Assembly (NCBI RefSeq): GCF_003966755.1
Contig: NZ_AP018005.1
Coordinates: 806,001-870,000 of the forward strand
DNA from: Candidatus Rickettsiella viridis
GTDB lineage: Bacteria > Pseudomonadota > Gammaproteobacteria > Diplorickettsiales > Diplorickettsiaceae
Length of the DNA stretch: 64,000 nucleotides
Direction of reading: 5' to 3'
Every line of letters begins with the position of its first letter. The first letter of the stretch is position 1. Below the pieces are notes generated by a model. That model was not told where the DNA came from. It saw only the letters and a program-made list of their open reading frames with translations, and searched no databases. The translations under genes and the position numbers were made by a program. Positions 44,393 through 54,308 of the stretch are shown here, one piece after another.

Positions 44393-46123
44393 ATGCGCTG
44401 TAGCCAGCTCTACTTTCCTACTCTCAAAGAAACGCCTGCAGATGCAGAAGTCATCAGCCATCAACTGATGTTGCGAGCCGGCATGATCCGAAAATTAGCC
44501 TCCGGTATTTACACCTGGTTACCATTAGGATTGCGTGTTGTGCGTAAAGTTGAAGCTATTGTTCGCCAAGAAATGAATCGCATTGGCGCACAAGAAATCC
44601 TCATGCCTAACCTACAACCTGCTGAACTATGGGAAGAGTCCCAACGTTGGCAAGCGTATGGACCTGAATTGTTACGTATTACGGATCGCCATAAGCGTCT
44701 TTTTTGTTTTGGACCCACCCATGAAGAAGTTATCACCGCCTTGCTACGCCATGAAGTACGTAGCTATAAACAATTACCGCTAACTTTTTACCAAATTCAA
44801 ACCAAATTTCGTGATGAAATACGGCCTCGTTTTGGCGTGATGCGTGCCAGAGAATTTCTCATGAAAGATGCTTATTCTTTTCACCGCGATAAAGACTCCT
44901 TAACCAAAACTTACCAAGCCATGTACGAAGCTTACACACGAATTTTCACTTCCTTAGGATTAAAATTCCGTGCCGTATTAGCCGATACCGGCAATATCGG
45001 CGGCAGCCAATCTCAGGAATTTCAGGTATTAGCCGCAACAGGTGAAGATAAAATATTTTATAGTGACAGCAGTGACTATGCCGCTAATGCCGAATTAGCG
45101 ACCAGCTTGGTTTCTTTAGACCAACGTCCGGCACCCTCGGCCAAGATGGAAAAAGTAGAAACACCCGGACAAAAAACCATTGCTGCACTCAGTGATTATC
45201 TTAAGGTTGAAGCGAAAGACTGTATAAAATTATTGATTGTCAAAGGTAAAGAACAACCTTTAATTGCATTGGTACTACGCGGCGATCATGAACTAAACCC
45301 CACTAAATTAGCCAAGCTACCTGAGATTTTATATCCCCTACAATTGGCTGAAGAAACTGAAATTAAGCAATTAGTCGGTGCACCTGTGGGTTATATAGGC
45401 CCTATCGGTTTATCTATTCCGTTAATCGTCGATCAATCCGCAGCTGTGATGGCTAATTTTATTTGTGGCGCAAATGAAAAAGATATGCATTTTAAACATG
45501 TTAATTGGCAACGAGATTGTCCGCTGCCTAAAGTAGCTGATTTACGTGAAGTCGTCGTAGGTGATTTAAGTCCAGATGGAAAAGGACATTTAAAAATGGA
45601 TCGGGGTATTGAGGTAGGACATATTTTCCAACTTGGTAACAAATATAGTCTTGCTATGAATGCCCGCACCACACTTGAAGATGGTACATCGAAACACTTA
45701 GAAATGGGTTGCTATGGTATAGGCGTATCGCGAATCGTTGGTGCGGCGATTGAACAAAACCATGATGATCGCGGTATTCTCTGGCCCATCAATATGGCAC
45801 CTTTCCAAGTTTCTATTATTCCTATTGGCTATCACCGCTCCGAATCCGTTAAACAATGCGCTGATTTACTCTATAAACAATTGAGCGAACAACACATTGA
45901 AGTCTTGTTAGATGATCGCAATGAAAGACCTGGCGCATTATTTGCCGATATGGATTTAATAGGTATTCCGCATCGATTAGTGATTAAAGAAAGCGAGTTA
46001 CAAAATGGTTTAATTAAATATAAAAACCGAAAAGAAGAGGCCGAAAAAGCGATTCCAATGGATGAGATTTCAGCTTTTCTACAACAAGCCTTAAAAGAAC
46101 ATACTCACAATAGAAGCGTATAA
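44393..46123 (+). CDS. proS: Prolyl-tRNA synthetase, bacterial type
   Basis: 576-aa class II synthetase (E. coli 572). Motif 1 region [20 protein letters not shown], motif 2 [20 protein letters not shown], the YbaK-like editing insertion (about 220-390), motif 3 [14 protein letters not shown], and the C-terminal anticodon-binding domain ([20 protein letters not shown]). The next gene starts 1 bp after the stop. Confidence 0.98.
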   Translation: MRCSQLYFPTLKETPADAEVISHQLMLRAGMIRKLASGIYTWLPLGLRVVRKVEAIVRQEMNRIGAQEILMPNLQPAELWEESQRWQAYGPELLRITDRHKRLFCFGPTHEEVITALLRHEVRSYKQLPLTFYQIQTKFRDEIRPRFGVMRAREFLMKDAYSFHRDKDSLTKTYQAMYEAYTRIFTSLGLKFRAVLADTGNIGGSQSQEFQVLAATGEDKIFYSDSSDYAANAELATSLVSLDQRPAPSAKMEKVETPGQKTIAALSDYLKVEAKDCIKLLIVKGKEQPLIALVLRGDHELNPTKLAKLPEILYPLQLAEETEIKQLVGAPVGYIGPIGLSIPLIVDQSAAVMANFICGANEKDMHFKHVNWQRDCPLPKVADLREVVVGDLSPDGKGHLKMDRGIEVGHIFQLGNKYSLAMNARTTLEDGTSKHLEMGCYGIGVSRIVGAAIEQNHDDRGILWPINMAPFQVSIIPIGYHRSESVKQCADLLYKQLSEQHIEVLLDDRNERPGALFADMDLIGIPHRLVIKESELQNGLIKYKNRKEEAEKAIPMDEISAFLQQALKEHTHNRSV

Positions 46124-46124
46124 A

Positions 46125-46598
46125 ATGGCTCATTACTGGTTAATGAAATCCGAACCTACTAGTTTTAGCATTGATGATCTTGAAAAAAGGCCTCAACAAA
46201 TAGAACCGTGGGATGGTGTGCGCAACTACCAGGCACGTAATTTTTTACAAGCCATGCAAGTCAACGATCTGGCTTTTTTTTATCATTCCAGTTGTCCAAA
46301 CCCTGGCATCGTCGGCATTATAAAAATAGTAAAACCAGCTTATACCGATAAAACGGCCTTTGATCCATCTCATCATCATTATGATCCCAAAAGCAAAGCT
46401 GACAAACCACAGTGGGTTTGCGTGGATGTAAAATTTACCGAAAAATTTACGGCAACACTTCGCTTAGACACCTTAAAAAAACAACCGTCTCTCACATCGA
46501 TGTGTTTGCTACAAAAAGGTAATCGCCTTTCTGTAATGCCTATTACGACAGAAGAATGGAACACAATCATACAGCTTGTGTCAGCGCAGTGCCGTTGA
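46125..46598 (+). CDS. EVE-domain protein
   Basis: 157-aa protein built of one EVE domain (PUA-like), the fold that reads modified bases such as methylcytosine. MAHYWLMKSEPTSFSIDDLE, EPWDGVRNYQARNFLQAMQV, DLAFFYHSSCPNPGIVGI and WVCVDVKF are typical of the family that includes human THYN1 and bacterial YqfB-region homologs. It is coupled to proS (1 bp). The bound ligand is unknown. Confidence 0.9.
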   Translation: MAHYWLMKSEPTSFSIDDLEKRPQQIEPWDGVRNYQARNFLQAMQVNDLAFFYHSSCPNPGIVGIIKIVKPAYTDKTAFDPSHHHYDPKSKADKPQWVCVDVKFTEKFTATLRLDTLKKQPSLTSMCLLQKGNRLSVMPITTEEWNTIIQLVSAQCR

Positions 46599-46619
46599 AA
46601 AAACTATTAAAACCATCGA

Positions 46620-46660
46620 TAATTATCTGGATACTGGCGTTCGCTAGGACGACGCCCTTA
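46620..46660. repeat. Decayed family-2 palindrome
   Basis: CTGGATACTGGCGTTCGCTA followed by GGACGACGCCC: half a family-2 unit between the EVE gene and radC. Confidence 0.5.
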
Positions 46661-46677
46661 AATTAAGGAAAAAAACG

Positions 46678-47352
46678 ATGTCTATCATGGATTGGCCCCA
46701 GACAGAACGTCCCCGTGAAAAATTATTAGCTCAAGGAGCCGCGGCATTATCCGATGCTGAACTATTGGCGGTATTACTTCGTACCGGTGCCCGAGGAAAA
46801 ACAGCCCTTGATATTAGCCGCGATTTAATCAGTCGATTTGGAACTTTACGCCAAGTGATTGCTGCCAGCCTGGATGAATTCTCAACAACCCTCGGTTTGG
46901 GTTTCGCCAAGTATGTCCAAATACAGGCGGCAAAAGAGCTAGCAACTCGCTGCCTCAGGGAAAATATAGAGCGTACCGATGCCATGAATAACCCCCAAGA
47001 TGTACAACGTTATTTGAGCTCGAAACTTCGCTCCTACCCCTATGAAGTCTTTAGCTGTCTATTTCTAGATAATCGGCACCGCTTTATAACGTTCAAAGAA
47101 CTTTTTCATGGCAGCATCAATGAGGCCGCTGTCTATCCTCGTGAGCTGGTCCGGCAGGTCTACCAAACCAATGCCGCCGCAGTCATCTTAGCCCACAACC
47201 ATCCCTCTGGAATAGCCGAGCCTAGCGAAGCCGACAAGCGAATTACCCAAGAAATAAAGTCCATCTTGTCAGCCATTGATGTACGTTTGCTGGATCATAT
47301 CATTATCGGTGAGGGGCAAATAACCTCCTTTGCCAGACTAGGTTTGCTGTAA
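46678..47352 (+). CDS. radC: RadC family JAMM-domain protein
   Basis: 224-aa cytoplasmic protein. An N-terminal helix-hairpin-helix-like part (REKLLAQGAAALSDAELLAV) and a C-terminal JAMM/MPN metalloprotease-like domain with HNHPSGIAEPSEAD. Length equals the family. Despite its name, a repair role is doubtful; the biochemical function is unsettled. It stands just upstream of rpmB-rpmG, the common gammaproteobacterial neighbourhood. Confidence 0.95.
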   Translation: MSIMDWPQTERPREKLLAQGAAALSDAELLAVLLRTGARGKTALDISRDLISRFGTLRQVIAASLDEFSTTLGLGFAKYVQIQAAKELATRCLRENIERTDAMNNPQDVQRYLSSKLRSYPYEVFSCLFLDNRHRFITFKELFHGSINEAAVYPRELVRQVYQTNAAAVILAHNHPSGIAEPSEADKRITQEIKSILSAIDVRLLDHIIIGEGQITSFARLGLL

Positions 47353-47357
47353 AGATT

Positions 47358-47386
47358 TTGACAGTTTGGTGTATTTTTGGTATAAA
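47358..47386 (+). promoter_or_regulatory. Consensus sigma-70 promoter of rpmB-rpmG
   Basis: TTGACA at 47358-47363 (perfect -35), 17-bp spacer, TATAAA at 47381-47386. It starts inside the radC-rpmB gap, about 60 bp before the rpmB start. Confidence 0.85.
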
Positions 47387-47445
47387 ACCCTCCTAATTTC
47401 GTGTATGTTCAGTTAATAAATTTTATACATCTATTGGAGGCTAAT

Positions 47446-47682
47446 GTGGCCAGGGTCTGTCAAATAACGGGTAAAAACCCCATGGTGGGACATAATGTCT
47501 CGCACTCAAATCGAAAAACCAAGCGCCGTTTCTTACCCAACCTGCAAACACATCGTCTCTGGATGGCTGCTGAAAAACGTTTTGTAAAGTTACGGGTGAG
47601 CGCCCATGGCTTGCGTATTATCGAAAAGAAAGGCATTGAAAAAATCGTTTCTGAGCTACGTGCTCGCGGCGAAAAAATTTAA
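47446..47682 (+). CDS. rpmB: 50S ribosomal protein L28
   Basis: 78 aa, the same as E. coli L28, from a GTG start at 47446 preceded by [26 protein letters not shown] and [18 protein letters not shown] are diagnostic. The open frame runs back to 47401 but lacks a ribosome site. rpmG follows after 19 bp. Confidence 0.98.
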   Translation: MARVCQITGKNPMVGHNVSHSNRKTKRRFLPNLQTHRLWMAAEKRFVKLRVSAHGLRIIEKKGIEKIVSELRARGEKI

Positions 47683-47701
47683 GTAATACGGAGCAATTAT
47701 T

Positions 47702-47854
47702 ATGCGTGATAAAGTAAAATTAAAATCAACGGCCAGTGCTTATTATTATACGACCGATAAAAATAAGAAGACAAAGCCCGAAAAGTTAAAGTTTAGAAAG
47801 TATGATCCCATCACACGTAAACATGAACTTTTCGAAGAAGCTAAAATCAAGTAA
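47702..47854 (+). CDS. rpmG: 50S ribosomal protein L33
   Basis: 50-aa protein with GGAG upstream: MRDKVKLKSTASAYYYTTDK, then NKKTKPEKLKFRKYDPITRK. It matches the zinc-free (cysteine-less) L33 form of E. coli, a little shorter at the N-terminus. Co-transcribed with rpmB. Confidence 0.97.
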   Translation: MRDKVKLKSTASAYYYTTDKNKKTKPEKLKFRKYDPITRKHELFEEAKIK

Positions 47855-47901
47855 TTGCGAGTGTTGACGCTGCAATCCGTCACACACTGCTCTACTACAA
47901 C

Positions 47902-47936
47902 GCACGCTTTATGCGGGCTTTTGTTTTTATTTTATA
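47902..47936 (+). terminator. Rho-independent terminator after rpmG
   Basis: GCACGC pairs with GCGGGC (one mismatch) around TTTAT, followed by TTTTGTTTTTATTTT. It ends the rpmB-rpmG transcript. Confidence 0.8.
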
Positions 47937-47951
47937 GATTTATACCTTGCC

Positions 47952-47991
47952 ATCTCTGTTCATATCATAATATCTCTGTTCATATCATAAT
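47952..47991 (+). repeat. 20-bp tandem duplication in the permease leader
   Basis: ATCTCTGTTCATATCATAAT occurs twice head to tail, immediately before the ribosome site of the permease gene. It looks like a recent slippage event. Confidence 0.9.
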
Positions 47992-48004
47992 AGAGGAAAG
48001 CACC

Positions 48005-49342
48005 ATGATAAAGCAGAAAAACCTATTTGAACTATTTTTCAAGATCAGTGAACGCGGTAGTAATATCCGACAAGAGCTCGTCGCAGGACTCACCACCTTT
48101 CTAGCGATGATTTATTCCGTGATTGTGATACCGGGCATGCTGAAACAAGCTGGGTTTTCACCCGAAACCGCCTTTGTTGCAACCTGCTTGGTAGCTGGAT
48201 TTGGTTCTCTGCTGATGGGGTTGTGGGCTAATTTACCGCTAGCTATTGGCTGTGCTGTTTCCCTCACTGCATTTACCACCTTTAGTATTGTGTTAACGCA
48301 ACATATTAGTATTCCGGTCGCGTTAGGCGCTGTATTTCTGATGGGGATATTATTTACCCTTATTTCTATTACCGGTATTCGTGCTTGGATTTTGCGTAAT
48401 TTACCCATGGGCGTCGCGCGCGGTACAGGGATTGGTATTGGCTTATTTTTATTATTAATTGCGGCTAACAACGTCGGTTTAGTCATTAAAAATCCGCTAC
48501 AAGGCTTGCCTATCACATTAGGTGCCTTTACCTCATTTCCAGCGATCATGTCATTACTGGGACTCGCGGTCATCTTTGGGCTTGAAAAAAGACGTTTCCC
48601 TGGTGGGATTTTATTAGTCATCATTGCTATTTCGCTCATTGGCTTAATTTTCGATCCGCATGTTAAATATCAGGGGCTCTTTGCACTACCTCATCTTCAC
48701 GATACAAAAGGTCACTCGCTATTCTTCAATTTGGACATTATGGGTGCCCTGCATCCTGCCATACTACCTAGTGTCTTAGCCCTGGTCATGACCGCCATAT
48801 TCGATGCTACGGGGACCATTCGTGCCGTTGCCAGCCAAGCTAACTTACTACGCGAAGACAATCAGATTCACAATGAAGCTAAAGCTTTAACCTCAGATTC
48901 CATCAGCAGTATTTTCGCCAGTCTAGTCGGTGCATCACCCGCCGCTGTTTATATTGAATCGGCCGCTGGAACAGCCACCGGTGGAAAAACAGGTTTGACC
49001 GCTACCGTGGTAGGTGTCTTATTTCTATTAACCTTATTTATTTCACCACTATCCTATTTAGTACCTGCCTATGCGACAGCACCTGCATTAATGTATGTTG
49101 GATTATTGATGTTAAGTAATGTTTCTCAACTTAATTTTACTGATTTTATAGATGCAGTATCTGGATTGTTATGTGCGGTCTTTATCGTATTAACCTGTAA
49201 TATTGTGACAGGCATTATGCTTGGCTTTAGTGCTTTAGTGATACGGCGAATATGTACCGGTGAATGGCGCAAACTAAATGTAGGCACCGTCCTGATTGCC
49301 ATTGCATTAGTTATATTCTATGCCGGCGGTTGGGCGCTTTAA
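48005..49342 (+). CDS. NCS2-family purine permease, AzgA/PbuG-like
   Basis: 445-aa inner-membrane importer, likely for hypoxanthine, guanine or adenine. The start is the ATG at 48005 with GAGGAAAG upstream; the frame open to 47855 would begin in the rpmG terminator. About 13 spans. The AzgA-type signatures are [20 protein letters not shown] near the start, [40 protein letters not shown], and [20 protein letters not shown]. Stand-alone gene, convergent with lysS. Salvage of host purines would fit an intracellular bacterium; the exact substrate is not visible. Confidence 0.9.
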   Translation: MIKQKNLFELFFKISERGSNIRQELVAGLTTFLAMIYSVIVIPGMLKQAGFSPETAFVATCLVAGFGSLLMGLWANLPLAIGCAVSLTAFTTFSIVLTQHISIPVALGAVFLMGILFTLISITGIRAWILRNLPMGVARGTGIGIGLFLLLIAANNVGLVIKNPLQGLPITLGAFTSFPAIMSLLGLAVIFGLEKRRFPGGILLVIIAISLIGLIFDPHVKYQGLFALPHLHDTKGHSLFFNLDIMGALHPAILPSVLALVMTAIFDATGTIRAVASQANLLREDNQIHNEAKALTSDSISSIFASLVGASPAAVYIESAAGTATGGKTGLTATVVGVLFLLTLFISPLSYLVPAYATAPALMYVGLLMLSNVSQLNFTDFIDAVSGLLCAVFIVLTCNIVTGIMLGFSALVIRRICTGEWRKLNVGTVLIAIALVIFYAGGWAL

Positions 49343-49426
49343 TTGGCTGTTTTTCTTTTTCACGGTGAGAAAGAGGCTTCATCCATGCATCGTTTCAATA
49401 CAATATCTATTTGGAAACAGTTATCC

Positions 49427-50932
49427 TCATTCATTTTCCGGACGCATTAATGGAAATAAAATTACATCGCGAATGGATAATGAATCGGTAAACAACATGG
49501 CTAAACGATCGATACCAATGCCCTCCCCGGCGGTAGGCGGTAACCCATATTCCAAGGCGATGATATAATCTTTATCATAAGTCATCGCTTCATGATCACC
49601 TTTTTCTTTCGCTAAACTTTGTTCTTTAAAACGTGCCGCTTGATCCTCCGGATCATTTAATTCGGAAAAGCCATTCGCTAACTCACGGCCAGCAATATAC
49701 AATTCAAATCGATCGGCTATCTCAGGGTTTTTATCACAGCGCCGCGCGAGTGGTGACACAGCAATCGGATATTCCGTAATAAAAGTAGGCTCTAGTAAAT
49801 TTTGCTCGACGGTTTCTTCAAAGATTGCAAATTGTAATTTCCCAATCGAATCACTGGCAATAATGTCTGCATTGATTTTAAGCTTTTCTGCTATTTTTTT
49901 TAAAGAAGAAAGTTCTGTAAAATCCTTCATACTATAGTGTGTATTAAATTCAAGAATAGCATCTAACACGCTCAGCCGTCTAAACGGTTTCGCTAAATCA
50001 TAGGTTTTTTCTTGATAGCTTAATAATGGACTGCCTAAAATATCTTCCGCTAATTGACGTAACATCGCCTCTGTTAAATCCATCAGATCATGGTAATCCG
50101 CATAAGCTTGATAAAATTCAAGCATGGTAAATTCTGGATTATGTCGCGTTGAAAGTCCTTCATTACGGAAATTACGATTAATTTCATAAACCTTTTCAAT
50201 ACCACCTACGACCAAACGCTTTAAATGTAATTCAGGCGCAACACGCAGAAATAATTCCATATCTAAGGCATTGTGATGCGTAGTAAAGGGTCTAGCCAAC
50301 GCACCGCCTGGCAAGAGATGCATCATCGGCGTTTCAACTTCGATATAACCTTCTTTATTTAAAAATTGACGAATCCCCTGAATTAATTGCGAACGAATTT
50401 GAAAGGTTTTTCGTGTTTCTTCATTGCTAATTAAATCTAAATAACGTTGTCTATAACGCTGCTCTTTGTCTGAATCAGATAAGCCATGAAATTTATCCGG
50501 CAATGGCCTTAAGGATTTGCAAAGTAAAGTTAATTTTTCTACGTTAATAGATAATTGATTGGTTTTTGTTTTGAATAAAATACCTTCTATACCAATAATA
50601 TCGCCTAAATCTAATTTTTTAGTCATTTCCCATAATTCGGGAGATAATTTCTTTTTATCCAGATACACTTGGATTTTTCCCGACATATCTTGAATATCTA
50701 AAAATGAAGAACGATGCCGTATCAGTCTTCCAGCAATCGTGACCGATTTATTTTTCTGTAGCAGTGATTCTGCTGCTTCTTGATCATATTGCGCTAATAA
50801 ATCAGCAGCTAAACTATCGCGACGAAAATCATTCGGATACGCATGACCTGTATCACGCCATTCACCTAGCTTTGCTCTACGCTGCGCAAATAAATCATCA
50901 CTACTTGTATTCGTTAAAATTTCTTGTTTCAT
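49427..50932 (-). CDS. lysS: Lysyl-tRNA synthetase, class II
   Basis: 501-aa enzyme (E. coli LysS 505). N-terminal OB domain (VTIAGRLIRHRSSFLDIQDM), motif 2 RNFRNEGLSTRHNPEFTMLE, motif 3 GIGIDRLAMLFTD. Stands before prfB in the opposite order to E. coli transcription: prfB (52218) is upstream and lysS downstream on the same strand, the conserved prfB-lysS pair, with a family-2 repeat between. Confidence 0.98.
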   Translation of the reverse strand: MKQEILTNTSSDDLFAQRRAKLGEWRDTGHAYPNDFRRDSLAADLLAQYDQEAAESLLQKNKSVTIAGRLIRHRSSFLDIQDMSGKIQVYLDKKKLSPELWEMTKKLDLGDIIGIEGILFKTKTNQLSINVEKLTLLCKSLRPLPDKFHGLSDSDKEQRYRQRYLDLISNEETRKTFQIRSQLIQGIRQFLNKEGYIEVETPMMHLLPGGALARPFTTHHNALDMELFLRVAPELHLKRLVVGGIEKVYEINRNFRNEGLSTRHNPEFTMLEFYQAYADYHDLMDLTEAMLRQLAEDILGSPLLSYQEKTYDLAKPFRRLSVLDAILEFNTHYSMKDFTELSSLKKIAEKLKINADIIASDSIGKLQFAIFEETVEQNLLEPTFITEYPIAVSPLARRCDKNPEIADRFELYIAGRELANGFSELNDPEDQAARFKEQSLAKEKGDHEAMTYDKDYIIALEYGLPPTAGEGIGIDRLAMLFTDSLSIRDVILFPLMRPENE

Positions 50933-50993
50933 TTTTTCAGTTTTTCCAAATTAATATTATATAGCTTTTAGCATAAAGATACCTACACAGAAT

Positions 50994-51066
50994 CGTCGCC
51001 CTGGCGAAAGCCAGGGTCCATAGGCTAGTTTTTATGGATCATGCGGTCAAGGCTGCAGGACGACGG
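50994..51066. repeat. Palindromic intergenic repeat, family 2
   Basis: CGTCGCCCTGGCGAAAGCC, AGGGTCCATAGGCTAG, ATGGATCATGCGGTCAAGGC and AGGACGACGG in the prfB-lysS gap. It is close to an inverted copy of 21540-21617. Confidence 0.85.
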
Positions 51067-51119
51067 ATCTGCACATAACGTAAAGCAATAAAAGGGTTGT
51101 CTAAACCTATGTGTTTAAG

Positions 51120-52218
51120 CTATAAACCGGCTTTTAAACTCGCTATCAAAAACAAATTAATATTGCCATTTAAAACTGACTGCGTATTTCCTGTTTCAAC
51201 GCCGGTACGAAGATCCTTCACACGTGCATCATCTAATACATAACTACGTATTTGGCTTCCCCAACCAATATCCCGTTTCAGCGATTCTTGTGACTGTTTT
51301 TCCTCGGCACGTTTTCTCTGCTCTAATTCGTATAATTTAGCACGTAATTGCTTCATCGCCTGATCACGGTTTTTATGCTGTGAACGATCGCTTTGCGATT
51401 GTACAACCACCCCACTGGGAATATGCGTGATGCGCACCGCCGAATCCGTACGATTCACGTGCTGCCCCCCCGCACCACTGGCTCTATAGGTATCGATACG
51501 TAAATCCGCTGGATTGATTTGAATATCAATGGTGTCATCCACTTCAGGCGAAATAAAAACCGCTGCAAAAGAGGTATGACGACGTTTATTCGCATCAAAC
51601 GGCGAAAGACGCACTAAACGATGTACGCCTGTTTCGGTACGTAACCAACCGTAAGCATATTCGCCTTCAAATCTAACCGTCGCACTTTTTATTCCCGCGA
51701 CTTCCCCGGGTGATACTTCCATCAAATCCACTTTAAATTTATGCTGTTCACCCCAACGCAGATACATACGCAATAACATTTCTGCCCAATCTTGCGCCTC
51801 AGTACCACCTGAGCCTGATTGTATTTCTAAATACGCTGAATAGCTATCTAAGGGGCGTGGAAACATTCGCCGGAACTCTAATTTTTCTAGCCTAGATTCA
51901 ACTTCTTTCAAATCTTGAGTGATAGACGCCAACAGATCAGGATCTTCTTCGCTGATGGCTAATTCAAGCAAGCCGCTTACATCAACTAAGGATTGCTCTA
52001 AATACTGAAAAGTATCCACCAATTGCTGCAGCTGAGCACGTTCCTTACCTAAAATTTGTGCCTTTTCGGGATTATTCCAAACAGTGGGATTTTGTAATTC
52101 CTGTTCTAACTCTTGGAGTTGTTCAAGCTTGGTAGGATAGTCAAAGGTACCTCCGTAATTCGACACTTCGACTTTCTAAGTCTTTAATTTTTTGAGTAAT
52201 AGGGGCTGTTTCAAACAT
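51120..52218 (-). CDS. prfB: Peptide chain release factor 2, programmed +1 frameshift
   Basis: Releases proteins at UGA and UAA. Translation starts at the ATG 52216-52218 ([20 protein letters not shown]) and meets UGA as codon 26. A +1 shift there continues into [14 protein letters not shown], giving 365 aa, the E. coli length. GGQ lies in [28 protein letters not shown] and [11 protein letters not shown] are the usual domain-2/3 text. Without the shift only 25 residues are made, so RF2 controls its own level. lysS follows. Confidence 0.98.
52140..52154 (-). promoter_or_regulatory. RF2 autoregulatory frameshift site
   Basis: On the coding strand GGAGG-TAC-CTT-TGA-C: an internal Shine-Dalgarno three bases before the slippery CTT and the in-frame UGA followed by C, the same arrangement as E. 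coli prfB. Confidence 0.97.
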
Positions 52219-52226
52219 ACTAATCT

Positions 52227-52354
52227 CGTCATTGCGAGCGCCGTAGGCGCGCGGCAATCCAGTTATGTCATTTCTTTATATAAATCTGTCCAATTCTGTC
52301 TAGATTGCCACACTTCACTGTCATTGCGAGAGGACGCATGGCAATCACAATGAC
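52227..52354. repeat. Palindromic intergenic repeat, family 1
   Basis: CGTCATTGCGAGCGCCGTAG...GCGGCAATCCAG, then TAGATTGCCAC...CACTGTCATTGCGAG and GGCAATCACAATGACG. Two units occupy the gap between the desaturase gene and prfB. Confidence 0.85.
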
Positions 52355-52362
52355 GAATGATA

Positions 52363-53547
52363 CTAACTTAATTTTTTCTGAGTCGAAATCCCGGCTAAAT
52401 TTGCAGCAAACTTCTTAAGCACACAAATACCCGTCGCTTCTGCTTGTTTACACCATTCTTGTAACGCTTCTAATAGTTCGCGCTGTGTAGCCGTAGTACG
52501 ACACCAAATATCTTGCAACTTAATCCGGTATTGATAAACCAAAGCCAACATATCATGTTTTTTAATGATATCAGCAAGTTGCTGTTTACGTTCATCGTTT
52601 AATAACGATTCGGTACGAATAAGTGAAGTCTTAGCACGTTTCAATAAGGCTTTACTCATCGTAGTATTCGCTTTTTCTGTTTCTTCTTCTAAAACAGGTA
52701 AAAGCACTTCTTTACTATAGCGCGCCATCACTTGAAAACGATTAGTGATCAACGCTGCTAAGGTATCTAAATCAACCTGGCGTTTACCAGGTGTTTCTTT
52801 AAGTTGCGGAGAAACGCGTTTAACTTTAGCCAGCTTTAACGCCTGAAATAAACGAATATAAACCCAACCTAAATCGAACTCCCAAGGCTTAACGGATAAT
52901 TTAGCCGAGGTAGGAAAGGTGTGATGATTATTATGCAGCTCTTCTCCACCAATAAAAGCACCAAGAGGAAGAAGATTACGTGCCGCATCAGGACATTCAA
53001 AGTTACGATAACCCCAGTAATGACCTATACCATTCACAACACCGGCGGCAAATAAAGGAATCCATAGCATTTGTAAGGCCCAAATCGTCACACCAGGAAT
53101 ACCAAATAAAACCACGTCGATAACAAACATGCTGACGATACCCATCACACTATGTTTGCTGTAAACATTGCGTTCCATCCAATCATCTGGGGTACCTTGA
53201 CCATAGCGTTCCATGGTATCCATATTTTTTGATTCTTCGCGATAAAGCTCAGCACCTTCAAAAAATACTTTTTTAATCCCTTTGATTTGCGGACTATGTG
53301 GGTCTTCCTCTGTTTCACACTTAGCATGGTGCTTACGGTGAATAGCAACCCATTCTTTGGTTTCCATACCCGTGGTTAACCACAACCAAAAACGGAAAAA
53401 ATGACTCAACGCTGGATGTAAATCCAGTGAACGATGGGCTTGGGAACGATGTAGATACACCGTCACACCAATAATCGTAATATGCGTTAGTATTAACAAG
53501 GCTATTACATAGCCCCAAAATGATAAATTCAATAACCCGAATAACAT
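52363..53547 (-). CDS. Membrane fatty-acid desaturase, delta-9 type
   Basis: 394-aa di-iron acyl desaturase making unsaturated fatty acyl chains, probably acyl-CoA-linked. Three histidine boxes are intact: HRSQAH, HRKHH and HNNHH, plus the extra box GHYWGYRNF. About four spans. The last 120 residues (after SPQLKETPGKRQV) form a charged helical tail longer than in classical delta-9 desaturases. Stand-alone gene between two family-1 repeats. Electron donor and chain specificity are not visible. Confidence 0.92.
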   Translation of the reverse strand: MLFGLLNLSFWGYVIALLILTHITIIGVTVYLHRSQAHRSLDLHPALSHFFRFWLWLTTGMETKEWVAIHRKHHAKCETEEDPHSPQIKGIKKVFFEGAELYREESKNMDTMERYGQGTPDDWMERNVYSKHSVMGIVSMFVIDVVLFGIPGVTIWALQMLWIPLFAAGVVNGIGHYWGYRNFECPDAARNLLPLGAFIGGEELHNNHHTFPTSAKLSVKPWEFDLGWVYIRLFQALKLAKVKRVSPQLKETPGKRQVDLDTLAALITNRFQVMARYSKEVLLPVLEEETEKANTTMSKALLKRAKTSLIRTESLLNDERKQQLADIIKKHDMLALVYQYRIKLQDIWCRTTATQRELLEALQEWCKQAEATGICVLKKFAANLAGISTQKKLS

Positions 53548-53622
53548 ACGCTAACCTCTTTATAAGCCGGATTTAGCCTTTCTACGGCTAACCCAAAATT
53601 TTTTATTTAAATTTTTATTAAC

Positions 53623-53705
53623 CGTCATGGCAAGCTTACGTAGTAAGCGCGGCCATCCAGTCATAATCTCTAGATTGCCACGCGCGCTGCGTGCTCGCAA
53701 TGACG
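53623..53705. repeat. Palindromic intergenic repeat, family 1
   Basis: CGTCATGGCAAGC...GCGGCCATCCAG and TAGATTGCCACGCGCGCTGC...CGCAATGACG. The unit abuts the end of the BON lipoprotein gene. Confidence 0.85.
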
Positions 53706-53707
53706 AT

Positions 53708-54280
53708 TCATTCTTCTTTATATTCTATTAGCTTAACAACCTGCTTAACACCGGCTGACTTTCTGGCAATTAATGCCGCCAGATCAGCTTGCTTGGGAGT
53801 AGAGACACCTAGAATGTATACCACACCATTCTCAGTCACTATCTTAAAATGATTCGACTTTAACTCTCTATTCGCAAACATTTTCATTTTAACAGTCGAG
53901 GTAATACCCACATCTTTGGTACGTTGCAAGGCGGTTGTAGGAATACCGACAGTAATTTTATTAAACACCCGTTTAACACCCGGTATTGATTTTGCATACT
54001 CTTCTGCTTTAGCCCGTAATTCCTCGTCATAGGCTTGACCCGTTAACAACACCACTTGGTTATAGCTCACCGAGGAGATGTGGGTTTCTGATGACAACGT
54101 TGCATCATTAGCCAATTTCTTATTCGACTTATAATTGATTTCCTCATCGCTTTTAATCACACCAATCGGGCGCGGATCCGTGACCAAGCCCCCGGTTGCG
54201 GCACTACCCGCTACAAAAGCACCGGCCACACAGCCTTGCAAGGCCAGTGATAGGGTCAAAATAAGAAAAATCTTTTTCAT
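53708..54280 (-). CDS. BON-domain lipoprotein, DolP-like
   Basis: 190-aa outer-membrane lipoprotein. Signal peptide with lipobox LQGC (C17), a Gly/Ala stretch (AGAFVAGSAATGG), and two BON domains, about 50-115 (VVLLTGQAYDEELRAKAEEY) and 120-188 (VVYILGVSTPKQADLAALIA). This is the layout and length of E. coli DolP/YraP (191 aa), which binds anionic phospholipid at the division site and protects the outer membrane. It lies 28 bp after nuoN on the same strand. Confidence 0.88.
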   Translation of the reverse strand: MKKIFLILTLSLALQGCVAGAFVAGSAATGGLVTDPRPIGVIKSDEEINYKSNKKLANDATLSSETHISSVSYNQVVLLTGQAYDEELRAKAEEYAKSIPGVKRVFNKITVGIPTTALQRTKDVGITSTVKMKMFANRELKSNHFKIVTENGVVYILGVSTPKQADLAALIARKSAGVKQVVKLIEYKEE

Positions 54281-54308
54281 TAAGCTTTCTAACCTCTAAA
54301 TAACCGTC

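Noticed and set aside
48112..48639. 175-codon frame antisense to the purine permease
   Set aside because: Shadow of a strongly supported membrane protein gene.
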